Positions 34,885 to 43,233 of a stretch of 48,923 nt of DNA are shown piece by piece. Source of the DNA: Clostridia bacterium (GTDB taxonomy: Bacteria; Bacillota; Clostridia; JAQVDB01); the NCBI GenBank assembly GCA_028698525.1, contig JAQVDB010000005.1:1-48923 (forward strand). The letters are read 5' to 3'. Made by a program: the position numbers and the translations under genes. A model generated the notes under the pieces. It was not told the DNA's origin. It made no database searches and saw only the letters and a program-made list of their open reading frames with translations. Each line of letters begins with the position of its first letter. Within the stretch, counting starts at the first letter, position 1.

Positions 34885-35399
34885 AAAATTTTCCTTTCTT
34901 TAATTGTTATTATGATTTCTTCTATAATATCATGGATATATTTTTCATCAACATTTACCTTTATATCTGCACAATCATATAAACCTTTTCTATTTTTAAG
35001 CATTGCAGTTATTCGTCCTTTTAAATCTTGATGACCGCACAATAAAGGCCTATTATCGCTTTTTAATGCATTTTTATATATTGTATCTATATTTGCTTCA
35101 AGGCATACTAAAAGCCCACTGCTCTTTAAATAATTTATATTTTGAGGATTGAGCACCACTCCTCCACCTGTAGATATTACAGTATTTTTTAAAGAGCTGG
35201 CTTGTTTGACTGTTTTTTGCTCTAATAGTCTAAAATATTCTTCTCCATATTTATCGAAAATATTACTTATGGATATTCCCTCCTGCCTTTCAATCTCCTC
35301 ATCGGTATCCAAAAAATCATAGCTTAATTTATGTGCTAATCCCTTTCCTATTGTGGTTTTACCTGTTCCCATAAATCCAATTAATACAATATTATTCAT
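34881..35399 (-). CDS. aroK: Shikimate kinase
   Basis: Phosphorylates shikimate at the 3-hydroxyl using ATP. The 172-aa P-loop kinase has Walker A GFMGTGKTT at 8-16, the shikimate-binding DTDEEIE at 32-38 and STGGGVVLN near 78, and the LID arginine region near 115 (DNRPLL). It lies 39 nt after the last pilus gene and overlaps the TIM-barrel gene by 4 nt. Placement directly after pilO is common in clostridia and relatives. Confidence 0.95.
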   Translation of the reverse strand: MNNIVLIGFMGTGKTTIGKGLAHKLSYDFLDTDEEIERQEGISISNIFDKYGEEYFRLLEQKTVKQASSLKNTVISTGGGVVLNPQNINYLKSSGLLVCLEANIDTIYKNALKSDNRPLLCGHQDLKGRITAMLKNRKGLYDCADIKVNVDEKYIHDIIEEIIITIKERKIL

Positions 35400-35438
35400 A
35401 TATACACCTTTATCATCATGTTCTATTATGCCTACGCT

Positions 35439-35990
35439 CTATTGTTTTTGTTCTTTTAATCCGGTAATCTCATATAAACCTAGTTTTGAAGTTATGTTCA
35501 AAATCCCTTCTTCATCTTGGCTGGATATATTTACACTCATCAATATTATCTTTTTTTCATAGTTCTCAACATCATTTATGAATTTATTGAATGTCTCTTG
35601 GTCGGTTTTTAAACTTATATCGATAGGTAGTATTCTATATCCTTCTTTTTCAATATAGTCATTTACACTTATTGAATCAATAGTTATATCATATTTAATC
35701 TCTAACTTTTCAAACAATACAAGCACAGAAGACATATCAACAGGACAAAAATATCCTTGACTTAGTTGTTGGATTTTGGTGTTATAGTTTTTTAACAAAC
35801 TCTCCTGCTCATCTGTTTTTCTTCCGGTTTTACTGTTTTTTTGAACCAGTTGACTGTTTTGTTGGATAGAGACTTTAGCCTCTATTATCTGATCAACTAT
35901 GGGCTTTAGATAAAGTCTAAAATATATTAAAAAAGCTAATAAAACACATGCAATGACAATCAATGTTTTTTCTCTATTAGAAAGCTTCAT
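35439..35990 (-). CDS. pilO: Type IV pilus inner-membrane protein PilO-like
   Basis: A 183-aa bitopic membrane protein: short cytoplasmic N terminus, transmembrane helix at 9-24 (LIVIACVLLAFLIYF), a coiled-coil stretch (about 27-70) and a ferredoxin-like C-terminal domain (about 80-183). That is the PilO layout; sequence similarity in this family is low, so position after PilN carries much of the weight. PilM, PilN and PilO form the alignment complex that couples the pilus motor to the outer machinery. GGAG lies 10 nt before the ATG; the gap from pilN is 6 nt. Confidence 0.85.
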   Translation of the reverse strand: MKLSNREKTLIVIACVLLAFLIYFRLYLKPIVDQIIEAKVSIQQNSQLVQKNSKTGRKTDEQESLLKNYNTKIQQLSQGYFCPVDMSSVLVLFEKLEIKYDITIDSISVNDYIEKEGYRILPIDISLKTDQETFNKFINDVENYEKKIILMSVNISSQDEEGILNITSKLGLYEITGLKEQKQ

Positions 35991-35996
35991 AATGAG

Positions 35997-36542
35997 TCAC
36001 TCCATAACTTTAGCAAAAGTACATTTAATCTCAAAATTATTTTTGTTGCTACTGCCCACATAAACAACATTGCTTAATTCTATATCTTTGAATACATCCA
36101 ATCCGCCAAGATTTATCATGAATTCAGAAATATCTCGTTTGGTGTATGAGCTTCCACTGATTTGCAAATCATTTAAATTATAGCTTATAGTTTCAATATC
36201 AACATCCTCAGGCACCATATCTATCAACATGGGGTATAGTTTAGAAAACACAATCTTTTCTGCTTCCAATCCTTTTAATATTTCAATTAATTCTTCTTTT
36301 TGCTCAAGTTCATCTTGAATATTTTTCCCTTGTTCTATGTTCAAGCCGATCTCATCTAGGTCTTTCTTTATATTATAAGAGCTTTCAATGGTGTTATCCA
36401 ATATCTTTCGAGGTAACCAAATAGCACATATAACTACAACTATTAGAACTACAATTATTATTACTTCAAAAGTAATTCTTTTTCTTTTATCGCTATATTT
36501 ATTAGAGTCATAATATTCATCCAAAAAGTTAAAATCCTTCAA
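35997..36542 (-). CDS. pilN: Type IV pilus assembly protein PilN-like
   Basis: A 181-aa bitopic protein with an acidic cytoplasmic tail (MKDFNFLDEYYD), which in PilN binds PilM, one transmembrane helix (about 25-46), a coiled coil (50-85) and a ferredoxin-like periplasm-side domain. It starts with TTG overlapping the pilM stop (TTGA), with AGGTGG 7 nt upstream, so production is coupled to PilM. The conserved N-terminal N-F-L sequence of PilN is recognisable. Confidence 0.85.
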   Translation of the reverse strand: MKDFNFLDEYYDSNKYSDKRKRITFEVIIIVVLIVVVICAIWLPRKILDNTIESSYNIKKDLDEIGLNIEQGKNIQDELEQKEELIEILKGLEAEKIVFSKLYPMLIDMVPEDVDIETISYNLNDLQISGSSYTKRDISEFMINLGGLDVFKDIELSNVVYVGSSNKNNFEIKCTFAKVME

Positions 36543-37594
36543 CCACTATCCACCTGCCTCACAGTAGCTCCTACTGCTCCACATAGGAAACTTGCATCTT
36601 CTGAAGTTGAGTCAAAAAGCAAAATATTATTTTTAGCTAAATATTGGTTCAACGTCTGGACGTTCAAACCTGAATTGAATTGTATGTATTCATCCATACC
36701 GTCTATGTTGCCTCCCCCTCCTATAAGTATCGCACTCCCAATATCCTTGCCAAAATTTCTAGATTTATAATATTCATTCATCTTAAAAATTTCTTGATTG
36801 AGTATTTGCAATACAGGTTTAACCGACTTTACCATATGGGTGTTATTTATTATATTATCGATGGATAGGTCTAATTTAGATATCATGTTTTTTTCAGCTT
36901 GCTCTTTATCTAAATTCAAATTTTCAGATAACACATCAATCAAAGTTTCTGCCCCCAATTGTATTGTTTGGGAAGCAAAAAAGTTATTGTTAAATGCGGT
37001 AAAATGGGTATGTTTTGCCCCTATATCAATGATAATGACTCCTGTATCAATATCATCTTTTAATATATTTTTAAAAAATTTATATATGGAATTGCAATAT
37101 AAATCAATGCCTTTAATCTTAATCTTTGCTTTAGCTGATGCATTAGACAAACCTTCGATAATTTCAATAGGAACTGCTCCAACGAGGGTTTTAATAATTT
37201 CATTTCCCTGCTGTTGTTGGATACCTAATATTTTATAATCTATAACATAATCATCGACATCTATAGGAAGATATTGATCTGCTTGATATTTAATAGCCTT
37301 CTTTAATTCAGCCTCCGACATATAAGGCATATCTATTTGTCTTGTTATTATATCCTTGCTATCTAAAGTAATGTAAATATCACTTTTTGCAGGCGAGATT
37401 TGTTCAATATACTTTTTGAGCAAGCTGGAGAAAACTGTCATGTTCTCTATCCTGCCATCATTAAAGCAGGTCGAGGGTAAGGGGCTTATCATATATTCTA
37501 AAAGCTTTATTTTGGATTTGTTATAAGACACTTTTACAATTTTTATAAAAGCAGTGCCCAGTTCAATACCTATTCTATTTCTTTTAAAAATCAT
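36539..37594 (-). CDS. pilM: Type IV pilus assembly protein PilM
   Basis: A product of about 351 aa with the actin-like fold: phosphate-1 motif IGIELGTAFIKIV at 8-20, VIIDIGAKHTHFT (phosphate-2) near 180, and adenosine motif SAILIGGGGNIDGM near 285. It is cytoplasmic, binds the PilN tail and forms a ring below the inner-membrane pilus platform. The longest frame would add 29 codons overlapping the preceding minor pilin gene. ATG 37594 follows GGAGG by 7 nt and was chosen. Confidence 0.92.
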   Translation of the reverse strand: MIFKRNRIGIELGTAFIKIVKVSYNKSKIKLLEYMISPLPSTCFNDGRIENMTVFSSLLKKYIEQISPAKSDIYITLDSKDIITRQIDMPYMSEAELKKAIKYQADQYLPIDVDDYVIDYKILGIQQQQGNEIIKTLVGAVPIEIIEGLSNASAKAKIKIKGIDLYCNSIYKFFKNILKDDIDTGVIIIDIGAKHTHFTAFNNNFFASQTIQLGAETLIDVLSENLNLDKEQAEKNMISKLDLSIDNIINNTHMVKSVKPVLQILNQEIFKMNEYYKSRNFGKDIGSAILIGGGGNIDGMDEYIQFNSGLNVQTLNQYLAKNNILLFDSTSEDASFLCGAVGATVRQVDSG

Positions 37595-37619
37595 ATTATT
37601 CCTCCACAATGCCAAAGCT

Positions 37620-38066
37620 TTAGTAGTCAGTATTAAGCTTTTTTTCTTTAAAATATTTTTGAACGAGATCAATATCACCATTCTCTTTGTGAGAAACTTG
37701 AAACCCGACTTCTACTTTCTTTTTTATCTCTCCTACAAATCCAGTTGACTCTAATATCAAAAGCTGTTTGTCTTTATTGTAACTAGCTTCTACCACTGCT
37801 TTTACTTGCTTGGACTTATAATCTTGAAAATCATTATAATTAAATTTATAAGGCAAGATATCTAACAATTCTCTATTTAAATCATGTTTTGCCATACCAG
37901 CACCGGATTCAGCTATATAATACGCATAAAACATAAAATCTTGATTTAACACAGAGTTATAGTTCAGCAGTGACAGGTTTAACAGTGCCATACAAAGAAT
38001 AGAAAGGAGCATCATAACTATAACTACAAGCACTAATGCTGAACCATTAGGTCTTGCAAAATTCAT
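37620..38066 (-). CDS. PilX-like minor pilin/assembly protein
   Basis: A protein of about 148 aa with a short leader (MNFARPNG) and a hydrophobic helix SALVLVVIVMMLLSILCMALL, then FYAYYIAESGAGMAKHDLN, the E-S-G-A motif typical of PilX N-terminal domain proteins. It lacks the F-T-L-I-E processing sequence of ordinary prepilins; cleavage would be after G8 if it occurs. It probably primes pilus assembly with the other minor pilins. ATG 38066 is 6 nt after GGAAGGTG; a GTG three codons earlier is less likely. Confidence 0.8.
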   Translation of the reverse strand: MNFARPNGSALVLVVIVMMLLSILCMALLNLSLLNYNSVLNQDFMFYAYYIAESGAGMAKHDLNRELLDILPYKFNYNDFQDYKSKQVKAVVEASYNKDKQLLILESTGFVGEIKKKVEVGFQVSHKENGDIDLVQKYFKEKKLNTDY

Positions 38067-38079
38067 ATAAAACACCTTC

Positions 38080-38505
38080 CTAATTGCGTGGAACTACACT
38101 TGCAGTTACTTTGAATCCTTGTCTAGCTTTGTCTCCCATAGTACCCACAGTAATATGTATAACCCCATCTTGGTCTTCTGACACATTAAAGATATCAATA
38201 TTATATGCAATTGCATTTTTGTTTAAATATAATTTATTGTTTTTGATAGAATATATATCTTGTCCCACAGATAATTTATCTCCATTGAAAATTTGGATAA
38301 CCTCAGTTGACTCCTGTCTTCTTATATTAGTTAAAATATGGTCTATTGATATCATAACATTTTGTTGAACATCCACCCGTTGGTTTTCACTTGTATACAA
38401 TTTATGCCCTATGGAAAACAGAGAATACAAACTAGTTAATAAAATCAAGAACAATCCTAAAGAAATTATCATTTCAACTAAAGTAAAACCTTTATGCTTA
38501 CTCAT
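38080..38505 (-). CDS. Minor prepilin, PilW/PulJ-like
   Basis: A 141-aa prepilin with a class III leader MSKHKG followed by FTLVEMIISLGLFLILLTSLYSLF, giving G6-F7 cleavage and E at position +5. The C-terminal half is beta-rich (LYLNKNAIAYNIDIF, DGVIHITVGTMG). The length and position (third of four minor pilins) fit PilW/GspJ-type subunits. The GGTG site precedes the ATG. Similarity in the globular part is too weak to fix a subtype. Confidence 0.82.
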   Translation of the reverse strand: MSKHKGFTLVEMIISLGLFLILLTSLYSLFSIGHKLYTSENQRVDVQQNVMISIDHILTNIRRQESTEVIQIFNGDKLSVGQDIYSIKNNKLYLNKNAIAYNIDIFNVSEDQDGVIHITVGTMGDKARQGFKVTASVVPRN

Positions 38506-38520
38506 AACATAACACCTGTT

Positions 38521-38910
38521 TTAAAATACTAAAATCTTATTTTTTTGGCTTATAGGTTTTCGGGTATGATAATCTTCAAATATTTTTATATCAATATGAT
38601 ATACATCCTTGTCATCTTGTTCTCCTTTTTTTTCTATGCTTATTTCACAATATAGTCCATCAATATTTTTTCTTTCTGGAGCCGTATGATAATCTAGCAG
38701 TGGCTTTTTAGGATGAGAAGTGATTTCTTCCATTAGATTGTTTGAAATTAATGTTGCTTTAAATAATTTATCAGCCTTTTCATTAGCTTGAATACTTACG
38801 GTAACAATATTTGAAAAGGCAACAATAAATATTCCCAGTATTGCAATAGCTGTTATCACTTCTATGAAGGTAAAACCATCTCTTTTTTGATAAAACAATT
38901 CAATCACCAC
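38521..38910 (-). CDS. Minor prepilin, PilV/GspI-like
   Basis: A 129-aa prepilin: leader MVIELFYQKRDG, then FTFIEVITAIAILGIFIVAF, with glutamate at +5 after cleavage. The following SIQANEKADKLFKATLISNNLMEEI is the NxLMEE segment that characterises GspI/PilV subunits. The start is uncertain: two GTG codons and a TTG are possible and no strong ribosome binding site is visible, so coupling to the preceding gene (1-nt gap) is likely. Confidence 0.82.
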   Translation of the reverse strand: MVIELFYQKRDGFTFIEVITAIAILGIFIVAFSNIVTVSIQANEKADKLFKATLISNNLMEEITSHPKKPLLDYHTAPERKNIDGLYCEISIEKKGEQDDKDVYHIDIKIFEDYHTRKPISQKNKILVF

Positions 38911-38911
38911 T

Positions 38912-39370
38912 TCACTTCTTTTGTACCCTTCCAGTTACAGGCAATACGGTAATTGTTGCTTTTTTATCGTTTTTAGTAGAGAATTCTATAGTGCCTCCTC
39001 CACCTGGGGCACCATTTTCATTAAATATAATAGTGATATAACCTGAAGGATTTTTTTTAAATGTAGTAGTTATCGTTTGTATACAAACAGGGAGTTCAAC
39101 TTTCTTTAATGATGGTTGGGTAACATAGTCCCCTCTTAAATAGTAATATTTGCCCTCTAAGTTCAGCTCCACTAAATGTCTGTATCCTTTGGAAATTGCA
39201 AGTTGTCTGCTAAACCTTATATCCATTATAAAATTATCAACGAAAGTATCCAATTGCCATTGTTCATACAAATGCATCAAGCCCGGCGAAAAACAAGCAA
39301 GGGCAATTCCTATTATGGCCAAAACTGTGATTATCTCAATTAAAGTAAAGCCGTTTGTATTGCTTACCAT
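38912..39370 (-). CDS. Minor prepilin, FimT/GspH-like
   Basis: A protein of about 152 aa with leader MVSNTNG and helix FTLIEIITVLAIIGIALACF. The pattern DTFVDNFIMDIRFSRQLAISKGYRHLVEL after the helix, followed by a short beta-rich domain ending TVLPVTGRV, is that of FimT/GspH. ATG 39370 is 6 nt after GAGGG; earlier TTG and ATG codons in frame are poorer. It starts 10 nt after the prepilin peptidase gene ends. Confidence 0.85.
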   Translation of the reverse strand: MVSNTNGFTLIEIITVLAIIGIALACFSPGLMHLYEQWQLDTFVDNFIMDIRFSRQLAISKGYRHLVELNLEGKYYYLRGDYVTQPSLKKVELPVCIQTITTTFKKNPSGYITIIFNENGAPGGGGTIEFSTKNDKKATITVLPVTGRVQKK

Positions 39371-39380
39371 ATACATCCCT

Positions 39381-40148
39381 CTATACAAGAAATGTACCTA
39401 TATACCAACTTATGATTCTATCTCCATATAGATAAGATATTATACTGCCGATGGATATAAAAGGAACAAAAGGCATATATCTCTTTTGTTTTCCCTTACC
39501 TAACAATATAAATATTCCTGCTATAGCTCCGGAATATACGGAGAGTAGCAAAGCTATGGCTGTGAGCTTTAAACCCAAAAACAGACCTATAGAAGTCATT
39601 ATCTTCAGGTCACCACCACCCATCCCCTCTTTTTTAAAGATCATCAGAGATAGATAAGCGATTGCCAATACAACTCCTCCCCCCAAGGCTCCACCATAAA
39701 TACCGTATAAAACATCTATATTTATGCCTGCAAAATTCATAATAAATGCGCTAACAGAAAGTACTATCGGAAGAATGTCGGGCACTATAAAATGTTCTAT
39801 ATCTATAAAAGAAGCAATGATCAATATGCAAACAAATATAAGCCCTGGGATTAATTTAGCTGATAATCCTGTTTTTATATAAATAAGAGTAAAAAGAATA
39901 CCTGTTGTTATCTCAACAAGAGGATATACCAACGATATTTTAGACCCACAATATCTGCATTTCCCCTTTAATCGTATATAGCTAAATACAGGCACTAAAT
40001 CTGATACCTTTAGCCTAGTGTCACAATCAGTACAGTGTGAAGGTGGATATGCTATAGATGCCTTTTTAGGTATCCTGGCTATACAAACATTTAAAAAACT
40101 TCCTATTACCAAACCAAATAAAAATATAACTACATTATGCGTCCACAT
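39381..40148 (-). CDS. pilD: Prepilin leader peptidase/N-methyltransferase PilD
   Basis: Aspartic protease that removes pilin leaders and methylates the new N terminus. The 255-aa integral membrane protein has an N-terminal cytoplasmic domain with two CxxC pairs (CTDC near 39, CRYC near 64) as in bifunctional enzymes, then transmembrane helices with the catalytic aspartates in FIDIEHFIVPD (near 115) and GMGGGDLK (near 177). GAGGAG lies before the ATG. A hairpin (40170-40210) sits just upstream. It processes the five pilin-like proteins encoded beside it. Confidence 0.94.
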   Translation of the reverse strand: MWTHNVVIFLFGLVIGSFLNVCIARIPKKASIAYPPSHCTDCDTRLKVSDLVPVFSYIRLKGKCRYCGSKISLVYPLVEITTGILFTLIYIKTGLSAKLIPGLIFVCILIIASFIDIEHFIVPDILPIVLSVSAFIMNFAGINIDVLYGIYGGALGGGVVLAIAYLSLMIFKKEGMGGGDLKIMTSIGLFLGLKLTAIALLLSVYSGAIAGIFILLGKGKQKRYMPFVPFISIGSIISYLYGDRIISWYIGTFLV

Positions 40149-40532
40149 ATCTTCTCCTCTATTTTTTAGCTAAACACTTATGAGCAGCTCATTTGCCTTG
40201 TATAAGTTTATACTATATATCTACAGTTAAACTTTTTATCAGTTTACCAATTAATCGCTAACCTTTGCTAGGGTGTATGATAACCTGTAGCTGCGACTGA
40301 AGAACATTCATACAAATGAATATTCGGAAATAACTACGACTCATGCCATTTCGAAAATACCAAGCTTTTCTAAACTTGCTTAAAGCTAAACTGTTATTTT
40401 CTCCATTCCATGCGTCAAGTTATTTTAACCGAATATTTCTTCAAGGGATTCGTTTACTTTATATGTAAGTTTTTATTCCATGTTCTAATCAAAACACTGT
40501 GCATACCGCATCACACTAGATCGAAATCCTGG
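40149..40532. other. 384-nt non-coding gap inside the pilus operon
   Basis: Between the major pilin gene and pilD I see no gene. It holds several hairpins on the minus strand: one at 40170-40210 (ACTTAT/ATAAGT outer stem, ATGAGC/GCTCAT inner stem) immediately before pilD, and GAACATTCAT/ATGAATATTC at 40302-40325 with one mismatch. There is no clear terminator after the pilin gene. The region may hold mRNA stability or attenuation signals that let pilin be made in excess. Confidence 0.55.
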
Positions 40533-40931
40533 TCAACTACTGGGAGTCCCCCATTCAACATCTGTGCCACTTACTATCATAGTATATCCTTTTTCTTTAT
40601 ATTCTTTTGATTGAGGTTCTGTTTCAAAGTCATCTGGCAGATATGGACCATACTCTTTCCCATCATAAGTAACCTCAACTTTTAGATCCTCTACAGTTGA
40701 TACTTCTGATAGGTCATCATCTCCGCTTTCTGCAATATATAATTGCAATGCACTTTGTGCCGTCCTCAAGTTAGCATCATCCACCTTAACCCTTGCATTT
40801 TCTGTGGTATTCCCGAAAACAGGTATTGCAATCATTACGAGTATTGCCAGTATGGCTAACACCACAACAAGTTCAATCAGAGTAAACCCCTTATCATCTT
40901 TTAATAATTTATTAAACTTTTTCGCCTTCAT
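40533..40931 (-). CDS. pilA: Major type IV prepilin
   Basis: A protein of about 132 aa with leader MKAKKFNKLLKDDKG, then FTLIELVVVLAILAILVMIAIPVF, a textbook class III signal with E+5. After the alpha-1 helix (KVDDANLRTAQSALQLYI) the head is small and acidic (ESGDDDLSEVSTVEDL) with no cysteine pair. It resembles clostridial PilA1/ComGC-like pilins. ATG 40931 is 7 nt after GGGAGG; an upstream GTG is rejected. It is probably the main fibre subunit: first pilin after the motor genes and isolated by a long gap from the minor pilins. Confidence 0.9.
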   Translation of the reverse strand: MKAKKFNKLLKDDKGFTLIELVVVLAILAILVMIAIPVFGNTTENARVKVDDANLRTAQSALQLYIAESGDDDLSEVSTVEDLKVEVTYDGKEYGPYLPDDFETEPQSKEYKEKGYTMIVSGTDVEWGTPSS

Positions 40932-40947
40932 CCCCCTCACCTCCCTT

Positions 40948-42156
40948 CTACGAAATAAAATTATACATATTAAACATAGGCAATGCTATAGAAAGAACTA
41001 TAAAACCTACAACTACCGCCAAAATTATTATCACTACAGGCTCTATGAGAGTGGTGAGCCTTGTCAATGCTACTTCTGTCTCGTTCTCATAAAAACTGGC
41101 AATTTTGAGAAGCATCTCATCCAATGTGCCTGACTCTTCCCCTACCCTTATCATCTGAATAACCATAGGGGGAAAAATATTAAAACTGTCAAGTGGTTCA
41201 GACAGCTTCAATCCTTGTTGAATATGACTTTTGGACTGTTGAAACCTATCCTTATATACTTCATTATCCACTATGTTTTCCACCATATCCAATGATTGTA
41301 TCAAAGGTATTCCGCTTTTTAAAAGCCCTCCCAATGCCATGGCGAATCGATATGTTATAATCTTTTGGAGGGTAGGCCCATACACAGGCAACTTGAGTTT
41401 TAGGCCATCAAATCTTGCTTTTGACTGTGGGCGTTTTTTCCTATAGTGTATAATAGACGCCAATGCTGAAATACCTAAAACTATTAAAACCCAATATCTC
41501 TTTAAGAAATTACTTATTGCAAGTATAGCTTTAGTAGGACCGGGTAGTTCTTGTCCAAATCCTTCAAATATGCTAACAAACATAGGCACCACTGTAACTA
41601 ACAAAAAAATAACTACAATAATTGCCACAATTAATACCAGTACAGGATAAACCATTGCATTCTGTATCTTCTTTTTCATTTTAAATTCCCGTCCATAATA
41701 CATTTCCATGCGTTTGAAGGTTTCATCAAGAGTTCCACTCGTTTCTCCAGCCTCTACCATACTTATCAGCATTTTAGGAAAAACATCTTTTGCCATCTTC
41801 ATAGCTTGTGAAAGATATTTACCCTTTTGCACCTCTTCAAAAATACAATTAAGGGCGATTAACATTTTAGGATTGCTTTCCTGTTTTCTCAATATATCAA
41901 GACAGGTGACAAGGGGAATACCAGAACTCAACAATACGCTAAACTGCCTACAGAACATGGATAGGTCTTTAGTAGTAATTTTATTAAACAATCTTGTTTC
42001 CTTCAGGCTATTGCGAGTTTTGGACTTTTTAATCTCTGTAGGGAAAAACCCCTTCTCATTTAACATTGAGATCAAAACTCTTTCACTGCTGGACTCATAT
42101 AATCCTTCGATTGTCTTTCCGGACATATCTTTAGCTTTATAATAATACCTCTCCAT
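40948..42156 (-). CDS. pilC: Type IV pilus platform protein PilC
   Basis: Inner-membrane rotor or platform that the PilB and PilT ATPases act on. The 402-aa product has two GspF domains (about 65-190 and 270-390), each ending in a transmembrane pair, and repeated SLLxxGIPL segments (SVLLSSGIPLVTCLD and GGLLKSGIPLIQSLD). VEAGETSGTLDE and VGEESGTLDEML are duplicate family motifs. It begins 6 nt after pilT. Confidence 0.94.
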   Translation of the reverse strand: MERYYYKAKDMSGKTIEGLYESSSERVLISMLNEKGFFPTEIKKSKTRNSLKETRLFNKITTKDLSMFCRQFSVLLSSGIPLVTCLDILRKQESNPKMLIALNCIFEEVQKGKYLSQAMKMAKDVFPKMLISMVEAGETSGTLDETFKRMEMYYGREFKMKKKIQNAMVYPVLVLIVAIIVVIFLLVTVVPMFVSIFEGFGQELPGPTKAILAISNFLKRYWVLIVLGISALASIIHYRKKRPQSKARFDGLKLKLPVYGPTLQKIITYRFAMALGGLLKSGIPLIQSLDMVENIVDNEVYKDRFQQSKSHIQQGLKLSEPLDSFNIFPPMVIQMIRVGEESGTLDEMLLKIASFYENETEVALTRLTTLIEPVVIIILAVVVGFIVLSIALPMFNMYNFIS

Positions 42157-42162
42157 TTTATA

Positions 42163-43233
42163 TCACTCTCCTATGAGTCTCAATAATACATCTAGTTCAG
42201 AAGAGTGATTTATCGCATCTTCTTTGCTTATCATTCCTTTTAAATATAGTTCTGCCAGTTGTGAATCCATTGTCTTCATTCCATATTTACCCCCGGTTTG
42301 GATTGAATTTGCAATCTGGTGTACTTTGCTTTCACGAATCATATTCCTAATCGCCGGTGTTACAACCATGGTTTCTGGAGCCAGTATCCGACCTTTTCCA
42401 TCCCTTAAGGGAATGAGTTGCTGGGATACAACCCCTTTAAGCACCATAGAAAGCTGTACTCTGATCTGCTGCTGGCTAGAAGGTGGAAAAACATCAATTA
42501 TTCTGTCTATGGTCTTTACTGCACCAATTGTGTGAAGAGTTGACAATACAAGATGTCCTGTCTCAGCAGCAGTCAATGCTGTTGATATAGTTTCCAAGTC
42601 TCTCATCTCACCCACCAATATAACATCAGGGTCTTGTCGCAGCGCTGCCCTTAGCCCCCGATTAAAATTCAACGCATCATTGTGTATTTCTCTTTGATTA
42701 ACTATGCTTTTATTGTTTCTGTGCAAATATTCAATAGGATCCTCCAGCGTAATTATATGTTTGCTTTGGTTGTTGTTTATGTAATCTATCATAGAGGCAA
42801 GCGTAGTGGTTTTTCCACTACCGGTAGGTCCTGTAATCAATACGAGACCTTTAGCTTCCACAGCAAGCTTCTTTATTACAGAAGGCAAACCAAGACTCTC
42901 CATGGTAGGAATGTTCCTATTTACTATTCTTATCGCAAGGCTGTAGCTGCCTCTTTGCTTATAAATATTTATTCTGAACCGACTCAACCCTTGAATGGAG
43001 TAAGATAAGTCTATATCCCCTTTATTCTGAAGTTCTATTAATTTTTCATTATCTAAAATATAAGTTATATACGCTTTAGTATCATCCGGTTTTAATACAT
43101 CATAGTTAAGTCGCTTTAGCTGTCCATCTATTCTAACCACAGGTGGAACACCTACACTTATGTGAAGATCAGATGCATTTAATTGTACAGCTTTTTCTAA
43201 CAATACTGCAATTTCAGGTATACTCACTTTCAT
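42163..43233 (-). CDS. pilT: Twitching motility ATPase PilT
   Basis: Hexameric ATPase that retracts pili. The 356-aa product has an N-terminal PAS-like domain (ASDLHISVGVPP), Walker A GPTGSGKTT near 138, Asp box ITLEDPIEYLH, Walker B VILVGEMRDLET, the His box TGHLVLSTLHT, and the PilT-specific AIRNMIRESKVHQI near the C terminus. The start overlaps the pilB stop (ATGA). Presence of a dedicated PilT implies true retractable pili rather than only a pseudopilus. Confidence 0.95.
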   Translation of the reverse strand: MKVSIPEIAVLLEKAVQLNASDLHISVGVPPVVRIDGQLKRLNYDVLKPDDTKAYITYILDNEKLIELQNKGDIDLSYSIQGLSRFRINIYKQRGSYSLAIRIVNRNIPTMESLGLPSVIKKLAVEAKGLVLITGPTGSGKTTTLASMIDYINNNQSKHIITLEDPIEYLHRNNKSIVNQREIHNDALNFNRGLRAALRQDPDVILVGEMRDLETISTALTAAETGHLVLSTLHTIGAVKTIDRIIDVFPPSSQQQIRVQLSMVLKGVVSQQLIPLRDGKGRILAPETMVVTPAIRNMIRESKVHQIANSIQTGGKYGMKTMDSQLAELYLKGMISKEDAINHSSELDVLLRLIGE

